Notes under the pieces: model-generated
The model's database searches: none
Told to the model about the DNA's origin: nothing
Seen by the model: the letters and a program-made list of their open reading frames with translations, nothing else
Program-made: the position numbers and the translations under genes
From: Marine Group II euryarchaeote MED-G38
Lineage (GTDB): Archaea > Thermoplasmatota > Poseidoniia > Poseidoniales > Thalassarchaeaceae
Length of the DNA stretch: 37,112 bases
Direction of reading: 5' to 3'
Assembly: GCA_002457145.1 (NCBI GenBank)
Contig: NTJP01000013.1
Location: 1-37,112, forward strand
In this document: one piece after another, positions 25,801 through 33,129 of the stretch
Numbering within the stretch: the stretch's first letter is position 1
Layout of the letters: every line of letters starts with the position of its first letter

Positions 25801-26266
25801 CGAATTAGATGTTTCCACCAGAACTGTAACAATCAGTTTAGTTAAGCCTGAGCCAATAGAGACTGGCCCTGATGCTGGAAATATTGCATGGATTACGGGA
25901 AATGTAATAATAATAATTGCTGGTTTAGTAGTATTTTTGGGCATATCTCTTGTGTCTTTACGCATCATCCGAAAAGCTAATGCACCCTTAGAGGAAATTT
26001 CTACTTTGGATGGGTATAATATGACTATAGATGGCTGGGATGGTGAAAAATCTAATTTAAATTTAGAATTACCTTCATCAGATAAGGTTGCAAACTCAAT
26101 GTTTGGTGGTTCGGAAGAAATATTCCAGCAACAACCTCCGCAACCCGAATCTCCAGAAACATCAGAACACCCCCCCATTCCAGAAAATGGTTTACCTGAT
26201 GGATGGACTATGGAACAATGGATTCATTACGGCCAAGAATGGTTGGATGAAAAAATAAATGAATAA
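22835..26266 (+). CDS. Large secreted surface protein with CARDB/NEW3-like repeats, C-terminal anchor and GWTMEQW tail
   Basis: The protein has 1143 residues. A signal peptide (SYAVVAAFLLVSAYPMISSA) is followed by a CARDB-like domain (about 45-185, ending DNNRVEREVPVAAW). Next comes a Cys-containing beta region resembling the MAM-like modules of immune-inhibitor-type proteases (about 190-410), but I see no catalytic motif. At least three beta-sandwich repeats share an NNGN core, near residues 565 (LKNNGNQIATW), 684 (LINNGNTEESFDISV) and 797 (IWNKGNTVDAFDISF). A membrane helix lies at about 1018-1041. The cytoplasmic tail ends with PDGWTMEQWIHYGQEWL. Adhesion, S-layer attachment or display of other proteins is possible. 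Confidence 0.82.
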   Translation: MRSVYSYAVVAAFLLVSAYPMISSADFDISNSSKANSKSDAVDFRALDIELGNSSGAPMEWNQPDDSVQEYLIKGTPIQINVTFIQLGFQPTQVTANATLQIWHPIGFMIKEWKFNVSLAGSQSDRLDFVWIPNTAHSTLNDEGLLGGGMVIVGLVDAGLQDGNTDNNRVEREVPVAAWYDDMDNGNCGDEGGEGKYCTNTPQGYGRPTWFGAGYEQNGQTLDGDFPTGTWRMENNNSANGDWHWKVSGDDSNRYASNRYDRLHWAWVTTSNQDGCADGIWGDNYEHGLGQGGYTSAMSSLYSQYICKVKVKSPNFYSMQIVTNAWGDMDNGDSVLLETDSGYDVHYYNYTEQNLSTNEGEWSRLIWNVSSLHQSDGFYLSFLFLSDGSDANEGIHLDSFLVFGIERYPEYTLDAQCNDPLPNSYIVLAADPSPPSLHCRIMNKGYIDITLRYFTVLSNQSWMYKYPLRIDSNNLVDHDNYVVSKVIKARTVTDVWFNLSIPDGTLVQEIDWIVDINDGVQNNSKFALVIPVKVEPTYSITLSPDKLLNPAATLLPGDSANITMNLKNNGNQIATWNLGGSFDTNEWPSEYIKWYDTATNQQISLLNSSINEEFVLNAEITAPEGLAPGIYTLSLIANGRSPAIFQAEILLYIEVPVYHDLVVAPIKNELFAPANGFGKVIEIFLINNGNTEESFDISVTTDYWQLLPATSTQLTSGIPPNGGDTTISLLLPMNKGVENGTYEVTVTATSRIDPDFSFSSSVYVTVPVTYLVEIPDLDMTEEIFGAGSDDRTLRWEIWNKGNTVDAFDISFSHVSDVFTSAQGLNNGRTPYIPAGTSYNLSVSYSFGEDADGSRKITLEATSIESAESGLSVLGSGEALFNVGTVGWLRSSPPSPFSDAMEITDAGDYYSLTFTISSMHPTEDQQVRTEVDLENQYTIYRAWLDEEDSNFVLKAGEERDVTIYLDVRPADLVNLEMNQVDFDVSLVVSSELDVSTRTVTISLVKPEPIETGPDAGNIAWITGNVIIIIAGLVVFLGISLVSLRIIRKANAPLEEISTLDGYNMTIDGWDGEKSNLNLELPSSDKVANSMFGGSEEIFQQQPPQPESPETSEHPPIPENGLPDGWTMEQWIHYGQEWLDEKINE

Positions 26267-26344
26267 TTTTTAAATTAATCTTGTGCGAGGACTTATGACT
26301 AATAATACGGTGCCAAGGACAAGCAGTATAATGGAAGTGATTTA

Positions 26345-27955
26345 ATGTATAATGGACAACAACCAATTTTCATAATGAAAGAAGGAACACAAAGAACAAG
26401 CGGCCGTACTGCACAGAGTAATAATATCGCAGCTGCGAAGGCTGTGGCTGATGCTGTAAGATCTACTCTTGGCCCCAAGGGAATGGATAAAATGTTAGTA
26501 GATAGTATGGGTGATGTAGTGATCACAAATGATGGTGCCACAATTCTGAAAGAAATGGATATCGAACATCCTGCAGCAAAAATGATCATAGAGATAGCAA
26601 AAACCCAAGAACAACATTGCTATGATGGGACTACGAGTGCAGTTGTGATAGCTGGAGAATTATTAAAAAGAAGTGAAGATTTAGTAGAGCAGAATGTTCA
26701 CCCAACTGTAATTTGTGAAGGATTTAGACTTGCATCTGATAAAGCAGCTGAAATGATCGATAACCATGCAATTGATGTTTCACCTGAAACATTGGAAGAA
26801 GTGGCTAAAACTGCATTAACTGGTAAAAGTGCGGGCGCAGTTAAAGAATTCCTGGCAGATATTAGTGTACGTGCAGTATTATCCGTTGCACAAGAGATTG
26901 ATGGCATGATGATCGTAGACTTAGATGATGTAAAAGTTGAGAAGAAACAAGGAGGCTCAATAAAAGACAGCTCTCTAATAGACGGCATAATTATGGACAA
27001 AGAAAGAGTACATTCTGGAATGCCTAGGATGGTTTCTAATTCGAAAATCGCGTTGATTAATTCTGCAATAGAAGTAAAGAAGACAGAGGTAGATGCCAAA
27101 ATACAAATCACGGACCCAAATATGCTGTCAAAATTCATGGCAGAAGAAGAGAACTATCTAAAATCATTAGTTGATAAAATATCATCTGTGGGTGCAAATG
27201 TAATTATATGTCAAAAAGGAATAGATGATTTAGCTCAACATCATATGGCAAAATCTGGTATTTTTGCTATAAGGAGGGCTAAAAAGAGTGATATGGAAGC
27301 CTTATCTAAAGCAACTGGTGGTAATATAGTCACAAATATTGATGATTTATCTGTAGATGATTTAGGAATTGCCGCCAAAGTCGAAGAAAAGAAGATAGGT
27401 GATTCTGATATGGTATTCATTACTGGTTGTCCTGAAGCAAAAAGCGTTTCAGTTTTGCTCAGAGGCGGTACTGAACATGTAGTGGATGAAATTCGTAGAG
27501 CTTTCGATGACGCAATAGGAGTTGTAGCAGTCGCACATGAAGATGGTGCAGTATTAACCGGAGGAGGTTCTGTTCTGGCCGCAATAAGTCGTGGACTTCG
27601 TTCTTATGCCGAGGGAATAGGAGGAAGGGAACAGATGGCTATTGAGGCATTTTCTGGGGCTCTAGAGGTAATACCCCGTACTCTTGCCGAAAATGCTGGA
27701 CTCGATCCTGTTAATACAATCATAGACTTGCGTAAAGCACATTCCGAAGGAAAATCAACTTTTGGAGTTAATGTGTATGATGGAGGAGTTGTGGACATGA
27801 ATCGCGCCAAGGTATTCGAACCTAGTAGAGTTGTAGAACAAGCTATACAAAGTGCTTCTGAAACTGCTGTGATGATTCTTAGGATTGATGATGTTATTTC
27901 TAGTCGAAGTACGGGTCCAATGGAACCTGGAGAATTTGACGGAATGGGTATGTAA
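26345..27955 (+). CDS. Thermosome subunit (group II chaperonin)
   Basis: This ATP-driven folding chamber subunit has 536 residues, a typical length. The N-terminus [24 protein letters not shown] fits archaeal thermosomes and supports the first [31 protein letters not shown] (41-68) is the nucleotide-binding signature. [23 protein letters not shown] belongs to the apical domain. The tail is short and Gly-Met-rich (PGEFDGMGM). One oddity is that the almost invariant GDGTT motif reads YDGTT (Tyr93-Asp94). GGGS replaces GGGA later in the protein. Only one subunit gene is seen here. Confidence 0.96.
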   Translation: MYNGQQPIFIMKEGTQRTSGRTAQSNNIAAAKAVADAVRSTLGPKGMDKMLVDSMGDVVITNDGATILKEMDIEHPAAKMIIEIAKTQEQHCYDGTTSAVVIAGELLKRSEDLVEQNVHPTVICEGFRLASDKAAEMIDNHAIDVSPETLEEVAKTALTGKSAGAVKEFLADISVRAVLSVAQEIDGMMIVDLDDVKVEKKQGGSIKDSSLIDGIIMDKERVHSGMPRMVSNSKIALINSAIEVKKTEVDAKIQITDPNMLSKFMAEEENYLKSLVDKISSVGANVIICQKGIDDLAQHHMAKSGIFAIRRAKKSDMEALSKATGGNIVTNIDDLSVDDLGIAAKVEEKKIGDSDMVFITGCPEAKSVSVLLRGGTEHVVDEIRRAFDDAIGVVAVAHEDGAVLTGGGSVLAAISRGLRSYAEGIGGREQMAIEAFSGALEVIPRTLAENAGLDPVNTIIDLRKAHSEGKSTFGVNVYDGGVVDMNRAKVFEPSRVVEQAIQSASETAVMILRIDDVISSRSTGPMEPGEFDGMGM

Positions 27956-28000
27956 ATACTGTTTAATTTTGTAATGTTTTTGACATTTAAAAAACGAGAC

Positions 28001-28008
28001 TTATAATA
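28001..28008 (+). promoter_or_regulatory. TATA box of the flavodoxin-fusion operon
   Basis: TTATAATA lies 52 nt before the ATG in the short gap after the thermosome gene. Start of transcription near 28030 would leave about 23 nt of leader with AGGTG as ribosome site. Confidence 0.4.
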
Positions 28009-28052
28009 ATCGGTCACTAGTGGAAAGGGTTGTATAACTAACAGGTGTTGTA

Positions 28053-30248
28053 ATGTCTGACAATTCTCCGCTTCTAATTTTATTTGGGTCTCAATCAGGT
28101 AATTCTGAAGAGATAGCAACTCAAGCAGGTAAAGCTGCCTCATCACATGGCCTACTAGCAACAGTAAAGTCGATGGATGAAACTTCAATTTCAGAGATTT
28201 CAAATAATAATAGAGTTTTGATTTGCTGCAGTACATGGGGTGATGGAGAACAACCTGATAATGCTGAAGATTTGTGGGAAGCCGTCAATGCTGATGAAGA
28301 TATTAATTTAGAAGGTGTTAGTTTTTCTGTTCTTGCATTAGGAGATTCATCTTATGACTTATTCTGTGAATCAGGGAAAGAATGGGATAACTGGTTCGAA
28401 TCCAAAGGTGCAACTAGAATACATCCTCGTGTAGATTGTGATGTGGATTACGAAGAACCAGCGAAAATATGGATGGATGCTACTTTACAATTAATGGCAT
28501 CAGTAGAAGGAGGGGCTGTCGAACAGATACCTAAAGAATCTGTCTCAGTCCTTGTTGAGCAAGCTGATGATGAAATTAATAGTTCGATTGACTCTTTAGA
28601 ACTAGACTCTTCAGGAATGGATGTAGATTCCTTCTTAAATGCTGGAGACAGAAGTCTTACTGTTTTATTTGGATCGCAATCAGGTAATTCTGAAGAAATA
28701 GCTGCAAAGATAGTTAAAGAATCTTCTAAATATGGACTTGTTGGAACAGTTTATGATATGGACGGTTTTGATTTCAATTCACTTTCAAAACACAAAAGAG
28801 TACTCATAGTTTGTTCAACATGGGGCGAAGGTGAAATGCCAGATAATGCCGAAGAATTATGGAAAAAAGCTAATTTAGAAAACAACCCTATTTTGGAAGG
28901 ATTGAATTTTTCTGTTCTCTCTTTAGGAGATTCTAGCTATGAACTATTCTGTCAATCAGGTAAAGATTGGGATCGCCGTTTTGAAGAATTAGGTGCTAAT
29001 AGACTTGTTGCCAGGGTTGATTGTGACGTTGATTATGACTCCTTGGCCACGCAATGGACTTTAGAATCCCTAATTCACATGTCGGCCGTAGATGGAACGG
29101 GTAATTTCCAAGAAGAAAAAATAGACCTGATCCGTAATTATGTAGATGGTTCTGACGCGGTTGGCGCAACAGGTGATGATGGTTTTAGCATTCCATCTTT
29201 GATTTCTGAAAACATCCAAGTAGAAATATCTATTTTTAGATATGACCCAGAGAGTAAATCGAGAGGAAAGGATACATGGATTTGTTCTCTTCCAGGTCAT
29301 ATGTCAGTATTGGAAACTCTAAGGACACTCAAATCTTCACATGATGGAAGCCTTACATTCAGAGATGGATATTGTGATGACCCAAACACAGCTATTTCAA
29401 TAAATGGAAGATTGACTTTACCTGGCACATTACGTCTTGATACATTACCGTTGAACGATGATGGTATTTTATCCTTAAAATTGGCTCCTCTACCATGCTT
29501 TGATGTAATAAGGGACTTACTAGTTGATACATGGAAATTAGAAAGAAAGAGAGAATCAAGTAAACCCTGGATGGTAGCCGCTACCAGAGAAGGTAAGAGT
29601 ACCCCTCAAGGGCCTATGGGAATTATGTCTCAGTCTACTGCTTCTTATTTGCATTCAATTAAGAACTTTCCAAGCTTCCCTCTGCTACATGCATGCTCTG
29701 ATTCAACTCCTTTCTCAGAAAATTATATTGGACCATCTTTAGTTATCAGTTCATGGGCCAGAAAAAATGATCCTCGTACTTCTGATACTAAAAAGCTAGA
29801 GATAGAAAACTATCTATCATCCTCCAATGGAATCAAGGCAGAGACAGATTTATCTTCAATACGCCGTCAAATGTCTGTTTCTGATTCAGTATCTGAGGCA
29901 TTGTTAGATGCAAAAACTTCCTCTCTTAATTCTAATTCTTTCAATGGAAGACATGGAAAGTATGTTTGGTGGTATACTTGGTCAATTAAGAGTAGTGGTA
30001 AAGTGAATGATACAGTTATTTTTAGACAAGTATTAGGCCCTTTGGGATTACTCAGTAATTTATTTTCAGGAGTTACTGCGAGAATGTTACTTGGATTTAC
30101 CAGGACTGGTGGAAATATGATTAACAATGGCTTAGGGATGATACTCCCTCCTGCTGGAATCGGTAAAATGCCGAGACAATTTAATTCTTCAGTAGGAAAC
30201 CATCATGAAGTTGTAGCCATATTCAATGAATTGGATGGTAGATTTTAA
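28053..30248 (+). CDS. Tandem flavodoxin domains fused to an SdhB-like region lacking Fe-S ligands
   Basis: Residues 6-150 and 202-347 are two similar flavodoxin domains of the sulfite-reductase/P450-reductase type. Each has the FMN phosphate loop FGSQSGNSEEIA, a CSTWGxGExPDNAE loop and SLGDSSYxLFC. An acidic Ser-rich linker joins them. From 389 the sequence follows the iron-sulfur subunit of succinate dehydrogenase: EISIFRYDPESK, MSVLETL, DGSLTFRDGY, SINGR, LAPLPCFDVIRDLLVD. However, the CxxxxCxxC...C ligands of the 2Fe-2S cluster are missing; only Cys441 remains. The later SdhB stretch (HACSDSTPFSENYIGPSLVISSWARKNDPR) keeps the shape and has one Cys (548) where SdhB has cluster motifs. The last 110 residues are unassigned. 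The stop shares its A with the next ATG (TAATG). Electron transfer through FMN is inferred. Confidence 0.8.
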   Translation: MSDNSPLLILFGSQSGNSEEIATQAGKAASSHGLLATVKSMDETSISEISNNNRVLICCSTWGDGEQPDNAEDLWEAVNADEDINLEGVSFSVLALGDSSYDLFCESGKEWDNWFESKGATRIHPRVDCDVDYEEPAKIWMDATLQLMASVEGGAVEQIPKESVSVLVEQADDEINSSIDSLELDSSGMDVDSFLNAGDRSLTVLFGSQSGNSEEIAAKIVKESSKYGLVGTVYDMDGFDFNSLSKHKRVLIVCSTWGEGEMPDNAEELWKKANLENNPILEGLNFSVLSLGDSSYELFCQSGKDWDRRFEELGANRLVARVDCDVDYDSLATQWTLESLIHMSAVDGTGNFQEEKIDLIRNYVDGSDAVGATGDDGFSIPSLISENIQVEISIFRYDPESKSRGKDTWICSLPGHMSVLETLRTLKSSHDGSLTFRDGYCDDPNTAISINGRLTLPGTLRLDTLPLNDDGILSLKLAPLPCFDVIRDLLVDTWKLERKRESSKPWMVAATREGKSTPQGPMGIMSQSTASYLHSIKNFPSFPLLHACSDSTPFSENYIGPSLVISSWARKNDPRTSDTKKLEIENYLSSSNGIKAETDLSSIRRQMSVSDSVSEALLDAKTSSLNSNSFNGRHGKYVWWYTWSIKSSGKVNDTVIFRQVLGPLGLLSNLFSGVTARMLLGFTRTGGNMINNGLGMILPPAGIGKMPRQFNSSVGNHHEVVAIFNELDGRF

Positions 30249-31108
30249 TGCCATTGAAGTATGCATATCATCCTGGTAACGTTTCTCACAGTAGCGCTCC
30301 AGAAGTTAATGATACCGTAATCCCTCTGGCAAGATCATTGAACATAGAATTAATTCCACTAGAGGGCGCAACTAGTTGCGGCGCAGGTATTGTTCGTCAA
30401 GCGAATAAAAGACTTCAACTAACTTTGAATGCACGTACATTTGCGATGGCTGAAACTTTAGGTTTGGATATAATGACTCCTTGTGCCACGACATCAGGAA
30501 ATTTAAATGAAGATTTACATACATTAAATAATGACCCAATTTTATTGGCGGAAGTGAATACAGTATTGCAGAAAACCTGTGGTTTACAATTTAATGGCTC
30601 AATAAGTGTCCATCATCTACTCCATGTGTTGGTGGATGAAGTTGGCTTAGATAAAGTCACTAAAGCTGTTAAAAACCCAATTAACTTCAATATTGCAGGT
30701 TATTATGGCCCAAATATGCAACAATCAGGAATGTGCGGAGGAGATAATCCATTTGATCCCTCATATCTAGAGAAATTGATCGATGCAATAGGAGGTACTC
30801 CTGTAATTTGGGATAGTAGAACTCAAAGTGTTGGAGTACCAGGCTTACTTTCTGAAGAGCCTACAGTTTTGAAGCAATCAGCAAATGTTATCATGGACGC
30901 TAAAGATGAAGGTGCAGAAATTATTGTAAGTGCCTGTAATCTTTCACATACCGTTCTTGATATATACCAGGGCAAAGCGTCAAGACAGGTTAAATATCCA
31001 ATCAATATGCCAATAATTCACATGACAGAATTACTTGATTTCGCCTTTGGACATCATAATACAAGACTTGCTCAACTTAGGACAAGAATTGCAGTAATAG
31101 GTAACTAG
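30248..31108 (+). CDS. HdrB/SdhE-like CCG-domain protein with most cluster cysteines replaced
   Basis: The 286 residues align by eye with heterodisulfide reductase subunit B and the SdhE-type CCG subunit of some succinate dehydrogenases: YAYHPGNVSHSSAPE, LEGATSCGAGIV, GLDIMTPCATTSGNL, VHHLLHVLVDEVGLDKV, IPIIHMTELL-like ending. In HdrB two CCG motifs bind noncubane 4Fe-4S clusters. Here GC becomes G-Asn11, CC becomes Ser43-Cys44, and CxxC becomes Cys79-Ala-Thr-Thr82. YGC becomes YGPro155, MCCG becomes SVGV (194-197), and the last CxxC becomes Cys230-Asn-Leu-Ser. Only three of about ten ligands remain, so those clusters are unlikely. The 1-nt overlap with the fusion gene implies equal production of both partners. 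Confidence 0.82.
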   Translation: MPLKYAYHPGNVSHSSAPEVNDTVIPLARSLNIELIPLEGATSCGAGIVRQANKRLQLTLNARTFAMAETLGLDIMTPCATTSGNLNEDLHTLNNDPILLAEVNTVLQKTCGLQFNGSISVHHLLHVLVDEVGLDKVTKAVKNPINFNIAGYYGPNMQQSGMCGGDNPFDPSYLEKLIDAIGGTPVIWDSRTQSVGVPGLLSEEPTVLKQSANVIMDAKDEGAEIIVSACNLSHTVLDIYQGKASRQVKYPINMPIIHMTELLDFAFGHHNTRLAQLRTRIAVIGN

Positions 31109-31109
31109 C

Positions 31110-32849
31110 TTAGTTGAATTCATCCAAGCCCCTTTGTTCATAAGAACGAAATTTATCTAATTTAATCCGGTTCTTACTCTTATCTATTTTTTCTATTACA
31201 GTCTCATCATATTCAATAATTTTTGGCTCATGTAAAGCTTTCTCTTTTCTAATAAATTCTGATGAGTAAATAAATTTTTCATCTAATTTAACTTTAAAAT
31301 TATTTAACTTACTTTTCCCTATGTGATTGGAAAGAGATAAATTTCTACTCACTCTTCGAACGACCTTGTGCATATTTACCTCTCTTTTTAGTGCTGCAGC
31401 TCTAGAATTTTCATCCCTTGTACCTTCTGCTATTAGCACAACCACCTCTCCTTCTCGTTGCCTACCTGTACGTCCTCTTCTTTGTATAGTCCTAGTCTCA
31501 CTAGAAACGGGCTCGTAGAATATAACTAAATCTGCAGTAGGAATATCCAATCCTTCCTCTCCAACAGATGTTGAAATTAATATATTAGCCGAACCTTCTC
31601 TAAATTCATTTAATATTTCTATTTGTTCTTTTGGCTTCAAGCCATCTCCGCTAGTTCTATTCGATTGCCCAATAAATTTAACAGGCCGCGCATCTTTCAA
31701 ATCATTTAATGCATCATTCAAAACTTTTATTGTATCTCTAAAACTTGCAAAAACTATAATTTTACTGTCTGAATTTCTTCTCAATCTTTCTCTAACTAAT
31801 CTCCTAACTGCTCCTACTTTCGAATGAATTTCATTAACTTGTTTAATTTCTTCCAAAAGATTTTGAATCCTCCCATCTCTCATAAAATTTTTAACATTTT
31901 TTTTCGTATTTTCTTCACCTAGTCTTAATAAAAATTCTTTTGAAGCAGCAGTTCCTTGACATAGCATATGGTTAATTAAATGATGTAATCTCATCGCAGT
32001 ACCAATTTGTGATATTGAAGTGTATGCACTTTTATCTCCTCTTTTTATTGCATTTTTTGCTCTGTCTATAGCATTTGATAATCCTATATGATTAATCTCT
32101 CCCGGCATTACATATATCCCACGTCTTCTTTCGCGATCTACTATCCCTTTTTGCCAGATAATCAATGGATTAGTGAGTAATATTATTTCTTCAGGAACAT
32201 TAACTTTAATTTCTTGAATCTCTAAATTTGATAAATATCTAGATAACATAGGATCATTTGGTGATTTTAGATATATTCTTTCCAACTTTAGATTTCTACA
32301 TATTTCTTCTACTTGTCCAGTACTTGAACCTGGACTTGCAGTCATAGCCAATACTAGTGGTTTTTCTATTTTTGAATTATATAATTTTCCAACTTGTGCC
32401 ATTGCATGTTTCCCTATGCAATGATGGGCTTCATCAAATATAATCAAAGTGAATTTTTTAGGATCTAGAATCTCATTTACAATATCATTCCTTACTACCT
32501 GAGGTGTTGCTATGATTAACTTTGAAGATGGCCACATCGTAGATCTCTTTTTCACATTATCCTGGCCAGTTATTGTAATTGGGATTGTATTATCTAGAGA
32601 TAGTGCTCTATTTATTCCATTCAGATGTTGATTTACCAATGCAACAGTGGGTGCTATCAGTAAGATACTTCCTATATTTTCCCTCATTTTTTCTGCTATT
32701 GTCATCCATGCCACTGCCGTTTTACCCGCAGCTGTAGGTAGTACTAACATCGTTGAACCACTCAATGCTTCATTTACAGCTTCAAGCTGATATGCCCGCG
32801 CTTCGATAACATCTGGAACTAAGTTTGTATGATGTATCGAGGGGTACAT
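31110..32849 (-). CDS. hef: Hef/FANCM-type superfamily 2 helicase without nuclease domain
   Basis: The protein has 579 residues. Motif I is LPTAAGKT (37-44), motif Ia APTVALVNQH, motif II DEAH (139-142) and motif III MTASPGS. Motifs V and VI are ISTSVGEEGLDIPTADLVIFYEPV and QRRGRTGRQREG. This combination is the Hef/FANCM/MPH1 helicase, which remodels stalled forks. An alpha-helical insertion (about 200-330) between the RecA domains matches that family. The protein stops soon after the helicase core, so the XPF-like nuclease and HhH domains of euryarchaeal Hef are absent. The gene is convergent with the HdrB-like gene, with a one-base gap. Confidence 0.92.
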   Translation of the reverse strand: MYPSIHHTNLVPDVIEARAYQLEAVNEALSGSTMLVLPTAAGKTAVAWMTIAEKMRENIGSILLIAPTVALVNQHLNGINRALSLDNTIPITITGQDNVKKRSTMWPSSKLIIATPQVVRNDIVNEILDPKKFTLIIFDEAHHCIGKHAMAQVGKLYNSKIEKPLVLAMTASPGSSTGQVEEICRNLKLERIYLKSPNDPMLSRYLSNLEIQEIKVNVPEEIILLTNPLIIWQKGIVDRERRRGIYVMPGEINHIGLSNAIDRAKNAIKRGDKSAYTSISQIGTAMRLHHLINHMLCQGTAASKEFLLRLGEENTKKNVKNFMRDGRIQNLLEEIKQVNEIHSKVGAVRRLVRERLRRNSDSKIIVFASFRDTIKVLNDALNDLKDARPVKFIGQSNRTSGDGLKPKEQIEILNEFREGSANILISTSVGEEGLDIPTADLVIFYEPVSSETRTIQRRGRTGRQREGEVVVLIAEGTRDENSRAAALKREVNMHKVVRRVSRNLSLSNHIGKSKLNNFKVKLDEKFIYSSEFIRKEKALHEPKIIEYDETVIEKIDKSKNRIKLDKFRSYEQRGLDEFN

Positions 32850-32916
32850 GATTTAGAGTCTTAGAGTGCATGGTTCAAAATATTTACACTAATTCAACGC
32901 TAAATCATTACATTGG

Positions 32917-32928
32917 TATAATCTTAAA
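32917..32928 (+). promoter_or_regulatory. Possible TATA element of the ribosomal-protein operon
   Basis: TATAATCTTAAA is the best AT-rich element upstream of the structured leader. Transcription would begin near 32945, so the whole leader structure would be in the mRNA. The element is not a strong consensus match. Confidence 0.35.
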
Positions 32929-32960
32929 CCCCCGATTTGTTCAAATAGGGTATGTTAGTC

Positions 32961-33122
32961 GGAAGGCCGCTCACAACGTGAGATACCAGACACCTTAGGC
33001 TCTGTTTAACATCCTGATTGTTGTTTTTACGTTCGTAAAATCAACGACGGTGTCACGGTATCTCCTTTACGTATTGGGCCCATTTAACCCGTTTACGGGA
33101 TATTTTGGTAAAAAAAGGAGAG
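32961..33122 (+). promoter_or_regulatory. Structured 5' leader of the uL3 operon
   Basis: A long helix can form between GAGATACC-a-GACACC (32980-32994) and GGTGTC-ac-GGTATCTC (33049-33064), 14 base pairs with a small internal loop. Inside it a hairpin pairs 33020-33030 with 33035-33045 (10 of 11). The left strand can instead form CTCAC-aac-GTGAG (32970-32982), which uses the same GAG bases, so the two folds exclude each other. A further hairpin CCCG-TTTA-CGGG is at 33088-33099. AAGGAGAG (33116-33122) is the ribosome site 7 nt before the uL3 ATG. The arrangement suggests feedback control, possibly by an encoded r-protein. It matches no named riboswitch that I know. Confidence 0.55.
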
Positions 33123-33129
33123 ATGCATT

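Noticed and set aside
27604-28236. 210-codon minus-strand frame across the thermosome end
   Set aside because: It is antisense to the chaperonin and the flavodoxin start, both strongly supported, and resembles no family.
28053-31108. Reading the HdrB-like and SdhB-like genes as ordinary succinate dehydrogenase or heterodisulfide reductase
   Set aside because: Most cluster-binding cysteines are absent at every expected site, so a normal catalytic assignment is not supported.
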